Assembly (NCBI GenBank): GCA_003054695.1
Contig: QAZA01000039.1
Coordinates: forward strand, 186,001-250,000
Direction of reading: 5' to 3'
DNA: 64,000 nt
Source: Verrucomicrobia bacterium LW23
GTDB lineage: Bacteria > Verrucomicrobiota > Verrucomicrobiia > Methylacidiphilales > UBA1321
Part shown: piece by piece, positions 1-11,600 of the stretch
Layout: each line of letters opens with the position of its first letter
How positions within the stretch are numbered: the first letter of the stretch is position 1
Program-made: the position numbers and the translations under genes
The notes under the pieces: model-generated
What the model was told of the DNA's origin: nothing
The model's input: the letters and a program-made list of their open reading frames with translations, nothing else
Databases searched by the model: none

Positions 1-1
1 G

Positions 2-1765
2 TCCTCCATCCCGTGCGCCCAGGTCGCACCAGCACCGGCACCCGCTCCGGCGGGGGCGCTTGGCCTTGCGCTCGCTCTTGCCCTCGCCCTTGCCGGCCTG
101 CTTGCCCCGGACACTGCCCGCGCGCAGGATCTGGACGACGAGCCGGCGGCGCAGCAACGCGGGGGAGGGATGGACTCCGACGCGCCGCTCGGGCCGCCCA
201 CGCCACCGGCCGAGTGGCATCGCAAGGAGAGCGTGGACCGCCAGTTTATGGTGGAGAGCCAGGACACCCGCGCCAATCTGCTGCTGATGGAAGCGGCGGA
301 GGAGTTCCATGGCAAAGCACAGGCTTTTCTGGATCTGCCCAAGCCCTGGCGCCACCGCGTGTACATCCAGGCCAACAAAATCGACGACATCTCCGAGTAC
401 CGCCCGGCGGTTATCGCGGCGGGGCTCAGCCGCGGCTTGCTGCAGTTTAAGGTGGCCATGTGGTACCCGGCGCCGCAGGCCAAGGAGGAGCTGCTGCGCG
501 CCCTGGCCACCATCTTTATTTACGAGAAGCTGCTCTCCGCCCGCAGCACCTGGCAGCAGGGCGAGGTGCTGCCGCCCCTGCCCCTGTGGCTGACGGAGGG
601 CGTGCTGCAAAATCTCCTCGATGGCTCTCACCGCCAGTTTTACCAGATCGTCAACCACGGCTACAGCAACAGCCGCGCGCCAAAGCTGGAGACGATCGCC
701 GCCTGGACGAGCCTGAGCGACGACCCCGTTTACCGCATCTGGCAGCAGGCGTTCAGCTACTACCTGGTCAACATGATCCACAAGGGGCACATGCAAGGCA
801 CCCTGCCGGACTGGCTGGCGGCCGGCGCCAATCTCTCGCCGGCCGCCGCACCGCCCAGCACGGCGACCACGCCGACGCTGGCCCCAGCCCCGGCAACTCC
901 CCCCGCCGCGCCGGAGGGGGAGGCCGCACCTGCCCCCGCTCTGGCTCCGCCCGCCGCGCCTCCCTCTGGCGCGCCCTACCCGCGCCTGGCCTCCGAGCAG
1001 GAGTGGGAGAAGCTGCTCATCAAAGCCGACGACCTGAGCAAGGAGATCGTCTACACGTTTGAGGAGACCGCCTACGCGCTTGCCCTGGCGGAGAATATGG
1101 ACCTGGAAGACATGGTACCCATCCCCGGCGCCGCGCCCGACCCCGCCCGCCTGGCCGCCGCCGAGCAGGCCCAAAAGGAGGCCGCAAAGGCCGCATCCGC
1201 GCCGTCCGTACCCACGGCCGTCATCAACCCCAAAACCGGCAAAGTCTACGCGTTGCCGGAGGGCATGCGCCCCATCACCTCCATGCCCGGCAAAGGCAAG
1301 CACAAAAAGGACGACGGCATCCCCAGGGAGAAGAAGACCATCAGCGTGCGCATCGATTCCCTCGCCTCGCGCCGCGGCCACCCGGGCCTGCCCAAAGCGC
1401 TCAACGGCAAGATCGCCGAGCTGACCAGCCTGGAACTTCGCGCCCATTTTGCGTGGCGCCCCGTCATCGCCATCTACCGCCAGGCGCTGATTAACCTGGC
1501 GCACGAGAACGCCAGGCCCTCGTACGAGAGCCTCATTACCAGCGCCAACAACGCCCGCAAACAGCTCACCGCCTTTCGCGACAAAGTGAGCGATTACATG
1601 AACTGGTACATCGTGCGCGGCCCCGTCAGCTCCGCCGAGGTCGCCGGCGAAACGTTCGCCGACTACGTGCACATGCGCCAGCAGCTGGAGAAAGAAGAAA
1701 AGACCTCCCCCGAACCAACGCGCCGCATGATCCGCCGCCTGCTGGGGCCGAATGCCAAGTGGTAG
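2..1765 (+). CDS. Secreted peptidase-MA-like protein, 5' end outside window
   Basis: The reading frame is open from the first bases and no ATG, GTG or TTG lies before position 170, so the gene starts upstream; 587 residues are visible. The ATG at 170 is unlikely to be the start, because the codons before it encode a clear export signal: an Ala/Leu core at visible residues 17-35 followed by ARA-Q. The mature N-terminal half has the LPLWLTEG motif (about residue 193) typical of gluzincin peptidase-MA domains. However, the helix that should carry HExxH reads ALATIFIYEKL, so metal binding appears lost. A Pro/Ala-rich linker and a charged helical C-terminal domain follow. Probably an exported, catalytically dead protein; its role is unknown. 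Confidence 0.72.
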   Translation, partial: SSIPCAQVAPAPAPAPAGALGLALALALALAGLLAPDTARAQDLDDEPAAQQRGGGMDSDAPLGPPTPPAEWHRKESVDRQFMVESQDTRANLLLMEAAEEFHGKAQAFLDLPKPWRHRVYIQANKIDDISEYRPAVIAAGLSRGLLQFKVAMWYPAPQAKEELLRALATIFIYEKLLSARSTWQQGEVLPPLPLWLTEGVLQNLLDGSHRQFYQIVNHGYSNSRAPKLETIAAWTSLSDDPVYRIWQQAFSYYLVNMIHKGHMQGTLPDWLAAGANLSPAAAPPSTATTPTLAPAPATPPAAPEGEAAPAPALAPPAAPPSGAPYPRLASEQEWEKLLIKADDLSKEIVYTFEETAYALALAENMDLEDMVPIPGAAPDPARLAAAEQAQKEAAKAASAPSVPTAVINPKTGKVYALPEGMRPITSMPGKGKHKKDDGIPREKKTISVRIDSLASRRGHPGLPKALNGKIAELTSLELRAHFAWRPVIAIYRQALINLAHENARPSYESLITSANNARKQLTAFRDKVSDYMNWYIVRGPVSSAEVAGETFADYVHMRQQLEKEEKTSPEPTRRMIRRLLGPNAKW

Positions 1766-1893
1766 GGGACGGCAGAAAGAGACGAAGTTTCCAGCACGGC
1801 GCTTATCGCCTTAACGCCTTATCGCTTTACATTACCCAGGCTCATCGTAAAGACGAATAAGAACTACCCATTACCACAATGAGAGAGCCCTCC

Positions 1894-2406
1894 ATGAGGC
1901 GGCTGGCGTGGATCTGCATCGGCGCCGTTTTCCTGGGCTGCGTGGCATTGGCCTACGCCATTCCGCATCGCTACCCTGTCCCGACCGATGTCGCGCTGAT
2001 ACTGGCCGGAAAGTGCGACGTGCCGGTAACGCTGCGCGCCATCGAACACATACACGAGACCAACAAGGGAATGCCTGCGCTGCACGGTTACGCGGAGGTC
2101 GGCAAGGTGGAGCTCTCCGCCCCGGCAGCCTCCGTCGCACTGAGCAAAGGCGTGTCCGCTGTCAATCCAGAGGAGCGGGGGCTAAGGCTCACTCGCGGCG
2201 GCAAACTATGCGCGTTTGACCCACACCACGCCGTCTCCTTTACCCGCAGCGGGCACTCATACGACGTCATCATTTGCTTCAGCTGCGGCGAACTCCTTGT
2301 CTATCGCGACGGCTGGCGCCTCAGCGGCGTCTGGGACTTCACCGGCCACCCCCACAACTTGAACCACGCCCTGGCCGAGTCTACACGGGTGTTGAACCCG
2401 CTTTAG
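1894..2406 (+). CDS. Small exported or membrane-anchored hypothetical protein
   Basis: About 170 residues. I chose the ATG at 1894 over the one at 1879 because a GAGAG ribosome-binding site sits 8 bases before it and it gives a compact signal anchor (MRR, then a hydrophobic stretch to about residue 22). The C-terminal part has a CFSCGE motif next to predicted strands ending in a VYRDGW-type segment, as in small uncharacterised proteins of Verrucomicrobiota and Planctomycetota. The two close cysteines could bind metal or form a disulfide. No function can be assigned. Confidence 0.65.
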   Translation: MRRLAWICIGAVFLGCVALAYAIPHRYPVPTDVALILAGKCDVPVTLRAIEHIHETNKGMPALHGYAEVGKVELSAPAASVALSKGVSAVNPEERGLRLTRGGKLCAFDPHHAVSFTRSGHSYDVIICFSCGELLVYRDGWRLSGVWDFTGHPHNLNHALAESTRVLNPL

Positions 2407-2411
2407 AGGCT

Positions 2412-2650
2412 GTCCACATTCGCACTCGAATCGCACCTCAGGATCACTCCATCGCTTCCGTGCAATCCGCGTAATCCTTGGTTCACTATCGGTTCAAGTG
2501 GAGGAGTTGTTAACCACGGAAAACACGGAGTACACGGAGGGGAAGAGGGGAATTTTTTCCACAGGAGTCGAATGTCGACACGCTTTAGAGCATTTTCCAG
2601 ATAGCTTGTCGCGAAATTGCCAAGCTCCGCCGTTCGTACGCAACGGGGTA
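2412..2650. repeat. Composite dispersed inverted repeat in the 2407-2830 gap
   Basis: This 424-base gap contains no convincing gene. Positions about 2412-2587 form an imperfect inverted repeat: one arm reads CCGTGCAATCCGCGTAATCC (2459-2478), and the opposite arm starts TTAACCACGGA and continues with CACGGA units (2510-2541). The same arms recur at 40456-40636. Positions 2585-2640 carry a second unit whose reverse complement recurs at 45106-45172, including the GCTCCGCCGTTC core. The stretch looks like two non-autonomous repeats joined end to end. Confidence 0.7.
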
Positions 2651-2830
2651 CGAGATACGGAAAGGGCCAGTCAAGGCGTTTACTCAACTGACCACAGATG
2701 ACGACGGATATGATTGTCGACAGCCTCTGGTCTTACTGCCACATCCAAACGTTTAGTGCCTGGGCGCGATGCCGCGGCCTCTTCACAAAATAATCGCCCC
2801 GCGCGCCGGCCCGCGCTATAGTAGGGCTTC

Positions 2831-3256
2831 GTGAGCAAGAAATCCGCCAAAATAGCCGATCTTATCGCCAACTGCGACACGCTGGGCGGCCGATATGATC
2901 CGCACTACCCCGGCTACTTTGCGTGCTTTAACGCCAACCTCTACTACGAGGCGCACGACGTCCTGGAGGAACTGTGGCTGGCCGAGAAGCCTGCGCCGAA
3001 CTCGGATTACTACAAGGGCCTCATCCAGTTTGCAGGCGCCTTTGTGCACCTGCAAAAGCAGCGGCTCAACCCGTCGTTTCGCCTCTTTAACCTGGCGCTC
3101 AACAACTTCGAGAAGTACCCGGAGCAACATCTGGACTTCGATCTGGCCAACGCCAAGCGCCTCTGCCGCAAGTACATGGGGCTGCTGGCAGATTCCGGCT
3201 TTACCGTCAACCCTTACACACCGGAGAGCGCGCCCCGGCTGGGGCTTACCGCGTAG
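2831..3256 (+). CDS. DUF309-family protein
   Basis: A 141-residue soluble protein with a GTG start; no in-frame ATG lies upstream. The core YYEAHDVLEELW (H42, E46, E47, W49) is the signature of the DUF309 all-helical family, followed by a GLIQFAGAFVHLQ helix that matches the family's second conserved block. Length is normal for the family. Family members are small cytoplasmic proteins of unknown function, sometimes suggested to bind metal through the His/Glu pairs. It stands alone, with repeats before it and a 539-base gap after it. Confidence 0.8.
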   Translation: MSKKSAKIADLIANCDTLGGRYDPHYPGYFACFNANLYYEAHDVLEELWLAEKPAPNSDYYKGLIQFAGAFVHLQKQRLNPSFRLFNLALNNFEKYPEQHLDFDLANAKRLCRKYMGLLADSGFTVNPYTPESAPRLGLTA

Positions 3257-3795
3257 CACCGGTACATCAGCCATGGCGTCCGCCCGCGCGGCGGGCCCGG
3301 CCGGCATGACAGTAATGGAGCGCTCCGTGTCGCGCAGTGGTTCTCGCCCCAGGTTTGCGCTGCAAACTTTCAATCCGCGCGACGCAAGCAACTCGCGCCG
3401 TTTTTTCTGAAAATTCAGCGCATCCCGCCTTGCCACTTCCCCCACAATAGTGGATCGTGTAATCAGCCCAATCCGCCCTCCCCACATGCGCCTCGCTCCA
3501 CACTCCCCCGCGACGCGCTCCCGCAGGGCCCGTCAGCCACTGGGGTCCAGCGCCCCGCGCTGGTGGGCGATAAGGGCGATTGTGCTAAAAAATTGCCTTA
3601 TACCTACCATTCCATAGCCGCTTCTACTTGAATCTTTGCGGGACATCCTTTTGAATCCCAAGGACAAGCCCACGCACGCCCGGCCCCCGCGGCGCGCGCT
3701 TTGTCCTTGCCGCCACCAAACGCCTCGCCCTCAATACCTTACCCGATCGCCCGGGCCCGCCCGCGCCGCCGCCACAACCCGCACCGCCCCCCTGC
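3257..3795. other. Long leader region upstream of the PUFA synthase operon
   Basis: No gene is recognised in these 539 bases. Positions 3509-3542 resemble a small hairpin-forming stretch found again between sucC and sucD at 55690-55725 (CACTCCCC, then a CGACG and CGTCAGC pair around CTCCCG). An A/T-rich patch at 3580-3605 (ATTGTGC then TTATACC) could be a weak promoter for pfaD, but the spacing is poor. The rest is G+C-rich with no clear operator or terminator. Confidence 0.4.
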
Positions 3796-5610
3796 ATGAA
3801 CTTACCCCCGAAGATCGGCACCTGGATGCGCGGTGGCACACCCGACAGCGAACTCCTCTCCCCGGCGGCCCTCAGCGCCGCCCTGCGGAGCGTCCGCAAA
3901 CCCCTCTTTGCCGTGCGCACCGACGGCAAAACTCTCGGCTTTACCACCGAAGGCGCCGCTATTGCCTTCGCCCCCGGCGGCAATATCGCCGCGGACCTCG
4001 AAGTCACCGCCGAAGATGGCTCCCCCGCACTGCCGCCCCTTCCCCTCCACGGCCTCGCCATGCCCGTCGCGCCCGAGCTCCTGGGCGACGCCGGTTTCCG
4101 CGAAGCCTACGGCCTGCGCTACGCCTACGTGGCCGGCGAGATGGCCAACGGCATCGCCAGCGCCGAGATTGTCGAAGCCATGGGCAACGCCGGCATGATC
4201 GGCTTCTTCGGCGCCGCCGGCCTTAGCCTGGAGCGCGTGGAAGCCGCGATCGACCGCATTCAGCGCAACCTCGGCGCCCCCGGCTCGCCCCACGCAAAGC
4301 CTTATGGCTTCAACCTTATCCACAGCCCCAGCGAGCCCGACCTGGAGGCCGCCGTGGCCGACTTGTACCTGCGCCGCGGCGTCACCCGCGTCTGCGCCAG
4401 CGCCTACCTGGACCTGACGCTCCCCGTCGTCAAATACCGCCTGGCCGGCATCCACCGCGCCGAGGACGGCACCGTCGTCACCCCCAACAAGCTCATCGCC
4501 AAGATCTCCCGCGTGGAGGTCGCGCGGCATTTCCTCGCCCCCGCGCCGGAGCGCTTCGTCAGCACCCTGGTCGCCAGCGGATTCCTGACAGCCGAGCAGG
4601 CGCAGCTTGCCGCGCTAGTGCCTGTGGCGGAAGATCTTACAGCTGAGGCGGACTCCGGCGGCCACACCGACAACCGCCCCGCTGTCTCGCTCATCCCCAC
4701 TATTATTGCGCTGCGCGACGAAATGCAGGCGCGCCACCGCTACGCCGTCGCCCCGCGCGTCGGCGCGGCCGGCGGCATCTCCACACCCGCCTCCGCCGCG
4801 GCCGCCTTTGCGATGGGCGCCGCCTACATCGTCACCGGCTCCGTAAACCAGGCCTGCGTGGAGGCCGGCATCTCCGCGCCCGTCAAGCAGATGCTGGCCG
4901 AAGCCGGCCAGGCCGACATCGTCATGGCCCCCGCCGCCGACATGTTTGAGATGGGCGTGAAAGTGCAGGTCCTTAAGCGAGGTACCATGTTTGCTGTGCG
5001 CGGCCGTAAACTTTACGAAATTTACCTGCAATACCCCAGCATCGACGCCATCCCCGCCGCCGTGCGCCAGCCGCTGGAGCGTGACATGTTCCGCTGCACG
5101 CTTGAAGAAGCCTGGGCCTCCACCAAATCGTATTTCGCCACCCGCGATCCCCGGCAGATCGCCCGCGCCGAAAAAGATCCTAAACACCTGATGGCGTTGG
5201 TCTTCCGCAGCTACCTCGGCCAAACCAGCCGCTGGGCCATCGCCGGCGATTCCAGCCGCAAGGTGGACTACCAGGTGTGGTGCGGCCCCGCCATGGGTGC
5301 CTTTAACGAATGGACACGCGGCAGCTTTTTGGAAAAGGCCGAAGCCCGCGATGTCGTCACTGTCGCGCTTAACATCCTCTACGGCACGGCTATACAATTG
5401 CGCGCCGCCTCACTGCAAAGCCAGGGCATCCCGGTGCCCAGCGAAGCTGCCTCCTTTCAACCCCTGCCCCGGGCCGAGGTGCAGGCCGCCATCGACGCAG
5501 ACGCTGTGCAGGACGATCTCGACAACTCTGAATCCCTTGACTGCGAGGCACTTGCGGCTCTGGACAAAACCTTCCCCGAACTCGCCGCCGCAGCCAGCGT
5601 GGCCCCATGA
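3796..5610 (+). CDS. pfaD: PUFA synthase enoyl reductase PfaD
   Basis: 604 residues, the trans-acting enoyl reductase of the polyunsaturated fatty acid synthase. It is a TIM-barrel FMN enzyme of the nitronate monooxygenase/2-nitropropane dioxygenase fold. PfaD hallmarks include the glycine-rich segment around GNAGMIGFFGAAGLS, the FNLIHSPSEPDLE strand, the GAAGGISTPASAAAAFAMGA phosphate-binding region, and the C-terminal block with TRDPRQ, QVWCGPAMGAFNEW and the closing helices. In the pathway it removes double bonds on selected cycles while the dehydratases of PfaA and PfaC set or keep the others. The stop overlaps the pfaA start (ATGA at 5607-5610), so the two are probably translationally coupled. 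No strong ribosome-binding site is visible before its own ATG. Confidence 0.93.
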   Translation: MNLPPKIGTWMRGGTPDSELLSPAALSAALRSVRKPLFAVRTDGKTLGFTTEGAAIAFAPGGNIAADLEVTAEDGSPALPPLPLHGLAMPVAPELLGDAGFREAYGLRYAYVAGEMANGIASAEIVEAMGNAGMIGFFGAAGLSLERVEAAIDRIQRNLGAPGSPHAKPYGFNLIHSPSEPDLEAAVADLYLRRGVTRVCASAYLDLTLPVVKYRLAGIHRAEDGTVVTPNKLIAKISRVEVARHFLAPAPERFVSTLVASGFLTAEQAQLAALVPVAEDLTAEADSGGHTDNRPAVSLIPTIIALRDEMQARHRYAVAPRVGAAGGISTPASAAAAFAMGAAYIVTGSVNQACVEAGISAPVKQMLAEAGQADIVMAPAADMFEMGVKVQVLKRGTMFAVRGRKLYEIYLQYPSIDAIPAAVRQPLERDMFRCTLEEAWASTKSYFATRDPRQIARAEKDPKHLMALVFRSYLGQTSRWAIAGDSSRKVDYQVWCGPAMGAFNEWTRGSFLEKAEARDVVTVALNILYGTAIQLRAASLQSQGIPVPSEAASFQPLPRAEVQAAIDADAVQDDLDNSESLDCEALAALDKTFPELAAAASVAP

Positions 5611-8600
5611 CCACCCTCCCCATGCCGACCACGCCCGCCACAGCCACCGAGTCCGCCGAGACGCCGACGATGCACCCCGTCGCGATCATCGGCATGGGCG
5701 GCCTTTTCCCTAAAGCGCTCAATATCAGAGACTTCTGGCGCAATATCCGCAACGGCACGGATTGCATTACGGACATCCCCGCAAGTCACTGGCGTGCAAG
5801 CGATTACTTTGACGGCGATCCCTCCGCGCCCGACAAAACCTACGCCCGCCGCGGCGGCTTCCTATCTCCGTATCCCTTTGATCCACTGGAGTTTGGCATC
5901 CCGCCCAACGTCCTGGAAGCCACCGACACGTCACAACTCCTTGGCCTCGTCGCCGCCCGCGCCGCGCTGATGGACGCCGGCTACGCCAGCCAGCCCGGCG
6001 CCCCCGGCAAAGCCTTCGATCGCGACAAGTGCTCCGTCATTCTCGGCGTCACCGGCGCCCTCGAACTCGTCATCCCGCTCGGTGCGCGCCTCGGTCATCC
6101 GCTTTGGCGTAAATCCTTGCAGGACGAAGGCGTTACGCAGGAGCAAACTGACGCGGTCATGCGCCGCATCGGCGAAGGCATGGTGGCCTGGCAGGAGAAT
6201 TCCTTCCCCGGCCTCCTCGGCAACGTCGTCGCCGGTCGCATCGCCAATCGCCTCGACCTCGGCGGCACCAACTGCGTCGTCGACGCCGCGTGCGGATCCA
6301 GCCTCAGCGCCACCCACCTGGCGTTGCTGGAAATCGCCGCCGGCAAGGCCGAAATGGTGATTACGGGAGGTGTCGATACGTTTAACGACATCTTCATGTT
6401 CATGTGCTTCAGCAAAACGCCCGCCCTCTCCCCCAGCGGCGACGCGAAACCTTTCGACATCACCGCCGACGGCACCTCCATCGGCGAGGGCTTGGGCATG
6501 GTCGTGCTCAAACGCCTTGATGCGGCCGAACGCGACGGCGACCGTATCTACGCTGTTATCAAAGGCTTAGGCACCGCCAGCGACGGTCGTTTCAAAAGCA
6601 TCTACGCCCCGCGATCCGACGGCCAGGCCAAGGCCCTGCGCGCCGCCTATCGCCAGGCCGGCATCACGCCCGATACCATCGACCTCCTCGAAGCCCACGG
6701 CACCGGCACCAAAGCCGGAGACCTGGCCGAGTTTAACGCGCTGAAGGATGTCTACCGCGAGGCACGCGCCGAAGGTACCTGGTGCGCCATAGGTTCCGTC
6801 AAATCGCAAATTGGCCACACCAAAGCCGCCGCCGGTTCCGCTGGCCTTATTAAGGCTGCGTTAGCCCTTTATCATAAGGTACTTCCGCCAACCGCCAAGA
6901 TTACGGAGCCCAATCCGAAAATGGGGATGGAATCGAGCCCGTTCTATCTCAATACCCAGGCGCGCCCCTGGCCCGCTCCCGCCGGCCACCCCCGCCGCGC
7001 TGCCGTCAGCGCGTTCGGCTTTGGCGGAAGTAACTTCCATACCGTGCTGGAGGAGCATGCGCCGGCACAACGTGTTGCCGCACAAAGTGATAGCACCATC
7101 GGTGATAGCCCTTTCTCCCGCGAGCCCGCGTGGGATGGCTCCGTCGAAATCGCCGCGTTCAGTGCCCCCAGCGCCTCCGCGCTTGGGGAACTTCTGCGCC
7201 CGCTTGCCGAAATTCTGGACGAAACGGAGCCAGATCCCGTCACCCTAAAGCCTTCCACCACAGCAGTTTCGCCAGCTCGCGCCGCAAGGCTCTCCCTGTT
7301 TGCGTGGCAATCCCGGCAAACCTTCGACGTCGCCTCCCCGTGGCGATGCATCGTCGTCATCCGTCCCACGGACGGCGAATCACTCGCACGCCAAGCCCGC
7401 GCCCTGCAGGGACATTGCATGTCCCTTGCGTCGCAAGCCCCTGATAGCAAAGCATTACCCGCGCTGGAGTCCAGCCTGGGTATATTTACAGGGACATCGC
7501 ATGTCCCTGGCAAGCTCGCCCTCCTTTTTCCCGGCCAGGGCTCCCAGTGCACGGATATGGGCCGCGAACTCGCGACGCTCTTCCCGGAGTTTCAAAGCTC
7601 CCTGGACGCCGCAAACCGCGAAGTCCCCGGAATCACCTCCCAAATCTATCCGCAACCCGCTTATAAGGAAGAGGATAAGAAGACTCGCGCAGCCCTGCTA
7701 ACCCCCACCCGAGTCGCCCAGCCCGCCCTTGCCGCAGTGTGCCACGGATGGCTCGGCGTCCTGCGCCGCTTCGGAGTCTCCTTCGACGCCGTTGCAGGCC
7801 ACAGCTTTGGCGAACTACCCGCGCTTGCGGCAGCCGGCGTACTGGACGAAGCCGGCCTGATGACCGCAGCCCGTGCCCGGGGACATGCCATGTCCCTGGC
7901 TGCCGCCGCTGCAGGCAACGGCGCGTCCACTGGTGCCATGCTCGCCGTCCGCGCTCCCTTGACAGAGCTCGAACAACTGATTGCAAGTAAAGGACTTGCG
8001 GTCGTCCTGGCTAATCGCAACAGCCCTCGCCAGGGTGTTCTCTCCGGCCCCTCCGATGCCATCGCTGCCGCCGAAGCCGCATGCGCTGAGCGCCAATGGA
8101 CAACACGCCGCCTGGAAGTCTCCGCCGCTTTCCACAGCGCGCAGGTTTCCGATGCCGTCGGCCCATTCGCAGCAGCGCTCGGCAGGCTCTCTTTTGCAAA
8201 GCCAACCGTGCCTGTCTACGCAAACACGACCGCCGAGCCCTACCCGGAAGCGGCCGCCAGGCAGACGGAACTCCTTGCCGATCAACTGGCTAAGCCGGTG
8301 CGCTTTGCTGAGACACTCGAAGCGCTCCATAAAAGCGGCCATGCTATCTTTGTCGAGGTGGGCCCTAAATCGGTCCTGACAGGACTCGTTCGGGACACCC
8401 TGGGCAACGAAGCGGTTGCTATTCCCTTAAATCCCTCAGGAACAAAAGGTTGCGCGCTAACGGAGCTGGCTGCGGCCCTCGCTCGTCTCGCCGCGCTGGG
8501 CGTACCTGTGCGCCTTAAGGAAGAGTGGGAGCCGCTGGGCAACAGCTTCGCCATCACCCCAGCAAAGGGCAGGCTCATCGTCCCCATTTGCGGGGCCAAC

Positions 8601-11600
8601 TACCGCAGCCCGCAGCCCGAACGCCCGCCCGCACCCCGCCCTTCGAGCCCTACTCCCACCCAAAAGGTTGCCGCAAACGGGCAGTCCAACACAATTTCCG
8701 TCGAGAAGTCCGTTTCGCCCGCCCGCGCCGCAACTCCCTCTGCTACAAGCACCTCCACCCTCCTGACCAGAAGTGCCGCACCCGTCGTCGCCCCTGCCGA
8801 AAAGAGCAGGCTTGCGAATGGCAACGGCTCTGCTACTAGCTCAGGACCCCGCGCGACGCCGCCGCCGGCTCGCTATCCCACCTCCGCCATGAACGCCCAG
8901 CCCCCCGGTAACGACCTGCCACACCCCCTTACCGCCCAACCGCCTGCCCCAGAAAGCCTTACGCTAGTACGCGACGCCTTCTCCGCTACTCAGGAGAGCC
9001 TCCGCGCCCTGCACACGCTTTCCACGCAGACGGCAGCGCTGCACCAAAAGTTTCTGGAGGGCCAGGATAACGCGCAACGCGCTTTCCATCATATTTTTGA
9101 TCAGCAAAGGCGCATTATCGAGCGTGCGATGGGCATCGCTTCGTCTGGAGACACCGCGCCTCCGCCCTACGTTGCGCCGCCTGCGCCGGTGGTTCCCGTC
9201 TACGCCGCTCCCGCAGTCACGCCCATGCCGCATGGCAATGGGATTGCTTCTCCCATAACTCCTGCTTCTGTAAGCACTTATGCACGCAGCAATGGAGCGC
9301 ATCCGACGTCTCCTTTGCCAAGCTACACGCCGGCCTCGCCCAGCACAAATGGCGTCTATGCCGCATCTGCTGCAGCTGCCCCAGCTGATATGCCTGCACC
9401 TTTGCGCCCGCAGGCGCCCGCAACGCCGCCTACGGCAGCTGAGCCTACGACGCCCAAAGCGGCCACCCCCACAGGCGCAAGTATTGACGCCGCTCGTCTG
9501 GAAGGCGTTCTTCTGGATGTAGTTGCGGATAAAACCGGCTATCCTCGCGAGACCCTGGGTTTGGAGATGGATTTCGAGTCCGACCTCGGCATCGACTCCA
9601 TCAAACGCGTGGAGATTCTTGCGGCCCTGCGCGAGAAAATGCCCGAAGCCCCCAGCGTCGAACCCGAGCACCTGGGTACGCTCCGGAACCTGCGTGATAT
9701 CATTGCGTTCATCACAGAGAAGGCGTCTCCTGCAGCTTCGACGCCGATTTCCACTGGCACTCCCGTGTCTGCCCCAGCCCCCAAACCTGCGGCTTCGGCG
9801 TCCTCCAACTTTGCGGAGATCCTGCTGGATGTGGTTGCTGATAAGACAGGTTATCCGCGCGAAACCCTTGGGCTGGAGATGGATCTGGAATCCGATCTCG
9901 GTATCGACTCCATTAAGCGCGTCGAAATCCTGGCAGGTATGCGCCAGCGCGCTCCGGAGGCTCCAAGCGTGGAGCCTGAGCATCTCGGCAGCCTGCGGAC
10001 GCTTCAGGATATCCTGAATTTCCTGGGAGAACGCATGAATACCGGTGACTCGCCGCCAGGTCATTCCTCGCCCCCGGATACAGCCATTGCGGCAACCGCG
10101 TCCGGAGCCTCGCGCTCTTTTTTTGAACAAGCCTCCCGCCCCCCTGCGGTCGAGCGCAGGGAACTGATTGCCACCGCAATCGCCCCCGCTCCGACTGCGA
10201 CGCTTCGTGTCGCGCCCGACCACGAAGTGCTGGTGGCGGGAGGCGGCGGATCTCGCATCGGGCAAGCTCTTGTGGAGGCTCTCCGCTGCTCGCAGATTTC
10301 TGCCAGGCTGGTTGATCCCGCTTCTGCAACGCACATTTCGTCGGATTCGTCGAGCCTCCGTACCGGTGGACTCGTTATCGTTGCCGAGCCGGTCGGCACG
10401 GCAGGGACAAGCCTTGTCTCTGAAGCGTCAGAACAGCTTATCAAACAAGCCTTTGCGTTGCTTAAGAAGCACAACGCCGATATCCGGTCCGCAGCCCGAA
10501 AGGGCGGTGCATTCGTTGCTACGGTAACGTGTCTGAACGGAAAGTTTGGCCTTGGCGGCCCCCTTATCGCAAGCGCAGCTGACGGCGGTCTTGCCGGACT
10601 GGCAAAAACCGTGGCGTCCGAGTGGGCTGGCGTTCGGTCCATCGCCTTCGATGTAGCTGCTGAGGACCCAGCAACCGCAGCGCAAATCATTCTCCAAGAA
10701 CTTGCTGCTGAACGTGTTGTAGAGCTTGGAGTCGCAACCTCGGCGGATTGCGAAGTAGAATTGACGCAGTTGCAACTCGTCGAGCGCCCTTTCCCCAGGC
10801 CGGAGGTTGAATCTCGCTGGGGCTCCAACGACGTTATTGTCGTTACAGGCGGAGCCCGTGGCGTAACTGCCGCATCGGCCCTTGGGCTTGCAGAACATTT
10901 TGCAGCGCACGGACTTAAGCCAACAGTTGTGTTGATGGGAAGAAGCGCCGCGCCTAAACCGGAGCCCGCCTGGCTGAACAAAATTGAGGGTGAGGCCGCA
11001 ATCAAGCGCGCCGTGCTGGAGAACGGCAAGGCAGAAGGTAAACCTCTCAGCCCCAAAGCTATAGGTGATGCTTACCGCCTTATTGCTTCAAATCGCGAAG
11101 TTTCAGCGACCCTCGAAAGGTTGAACAGCCTTGTGCGCGGCGCCTACGTGCAGGCGGACGTTCGCGACAAGGCGTCCATGCAAGCTGCTCTGCATCAGGT
11201 ACGTACGCAGTTCGGTCCAATTACGGGTATCGTGCACGGCGCGGGATTGCTGGAGGACAAACGGATTGAGGATAAGACGACCGCGCAGTTTGACACGGTT
11301 TTCGACACGAAGGTTCACGGCCTGAGGCACTTGCTTCAAGCTGTGTCGAAGGACCCTCTCAAGGCGATTGCGTACTTTTCCTCCGTTAGTGGTCGCTTTG
11401 GCCGGCGCGGACAAATCGACTATTCGATCGCCAACGAAGTGCTCAACAAAGTGGCTCAGGCTCAAGCACTTGCGCTTAGCGCATGCAGAGTCGTCTCCCT
11501 GAACTGGGGGCCCTGGGAAGGCGGAATGGTGACGCCCGGCCTGCGCCGCGAGTTCGAGAAGGAAGGCGTTGGGCTGATTCCCCTGCAGGAAGGTGCGCGA

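Noticed and set aside
3802-4530. Long reverse-strand open frame opposite pfaD
   Set aside because: It mirrors the codon pattern of pfaD in G+C-rich DNA and has no recognisable domain. The same applies to long antisense frames opposite pfaA, the large molybdopterin subunit, mqnC, sucC and the heparinase-like gene.
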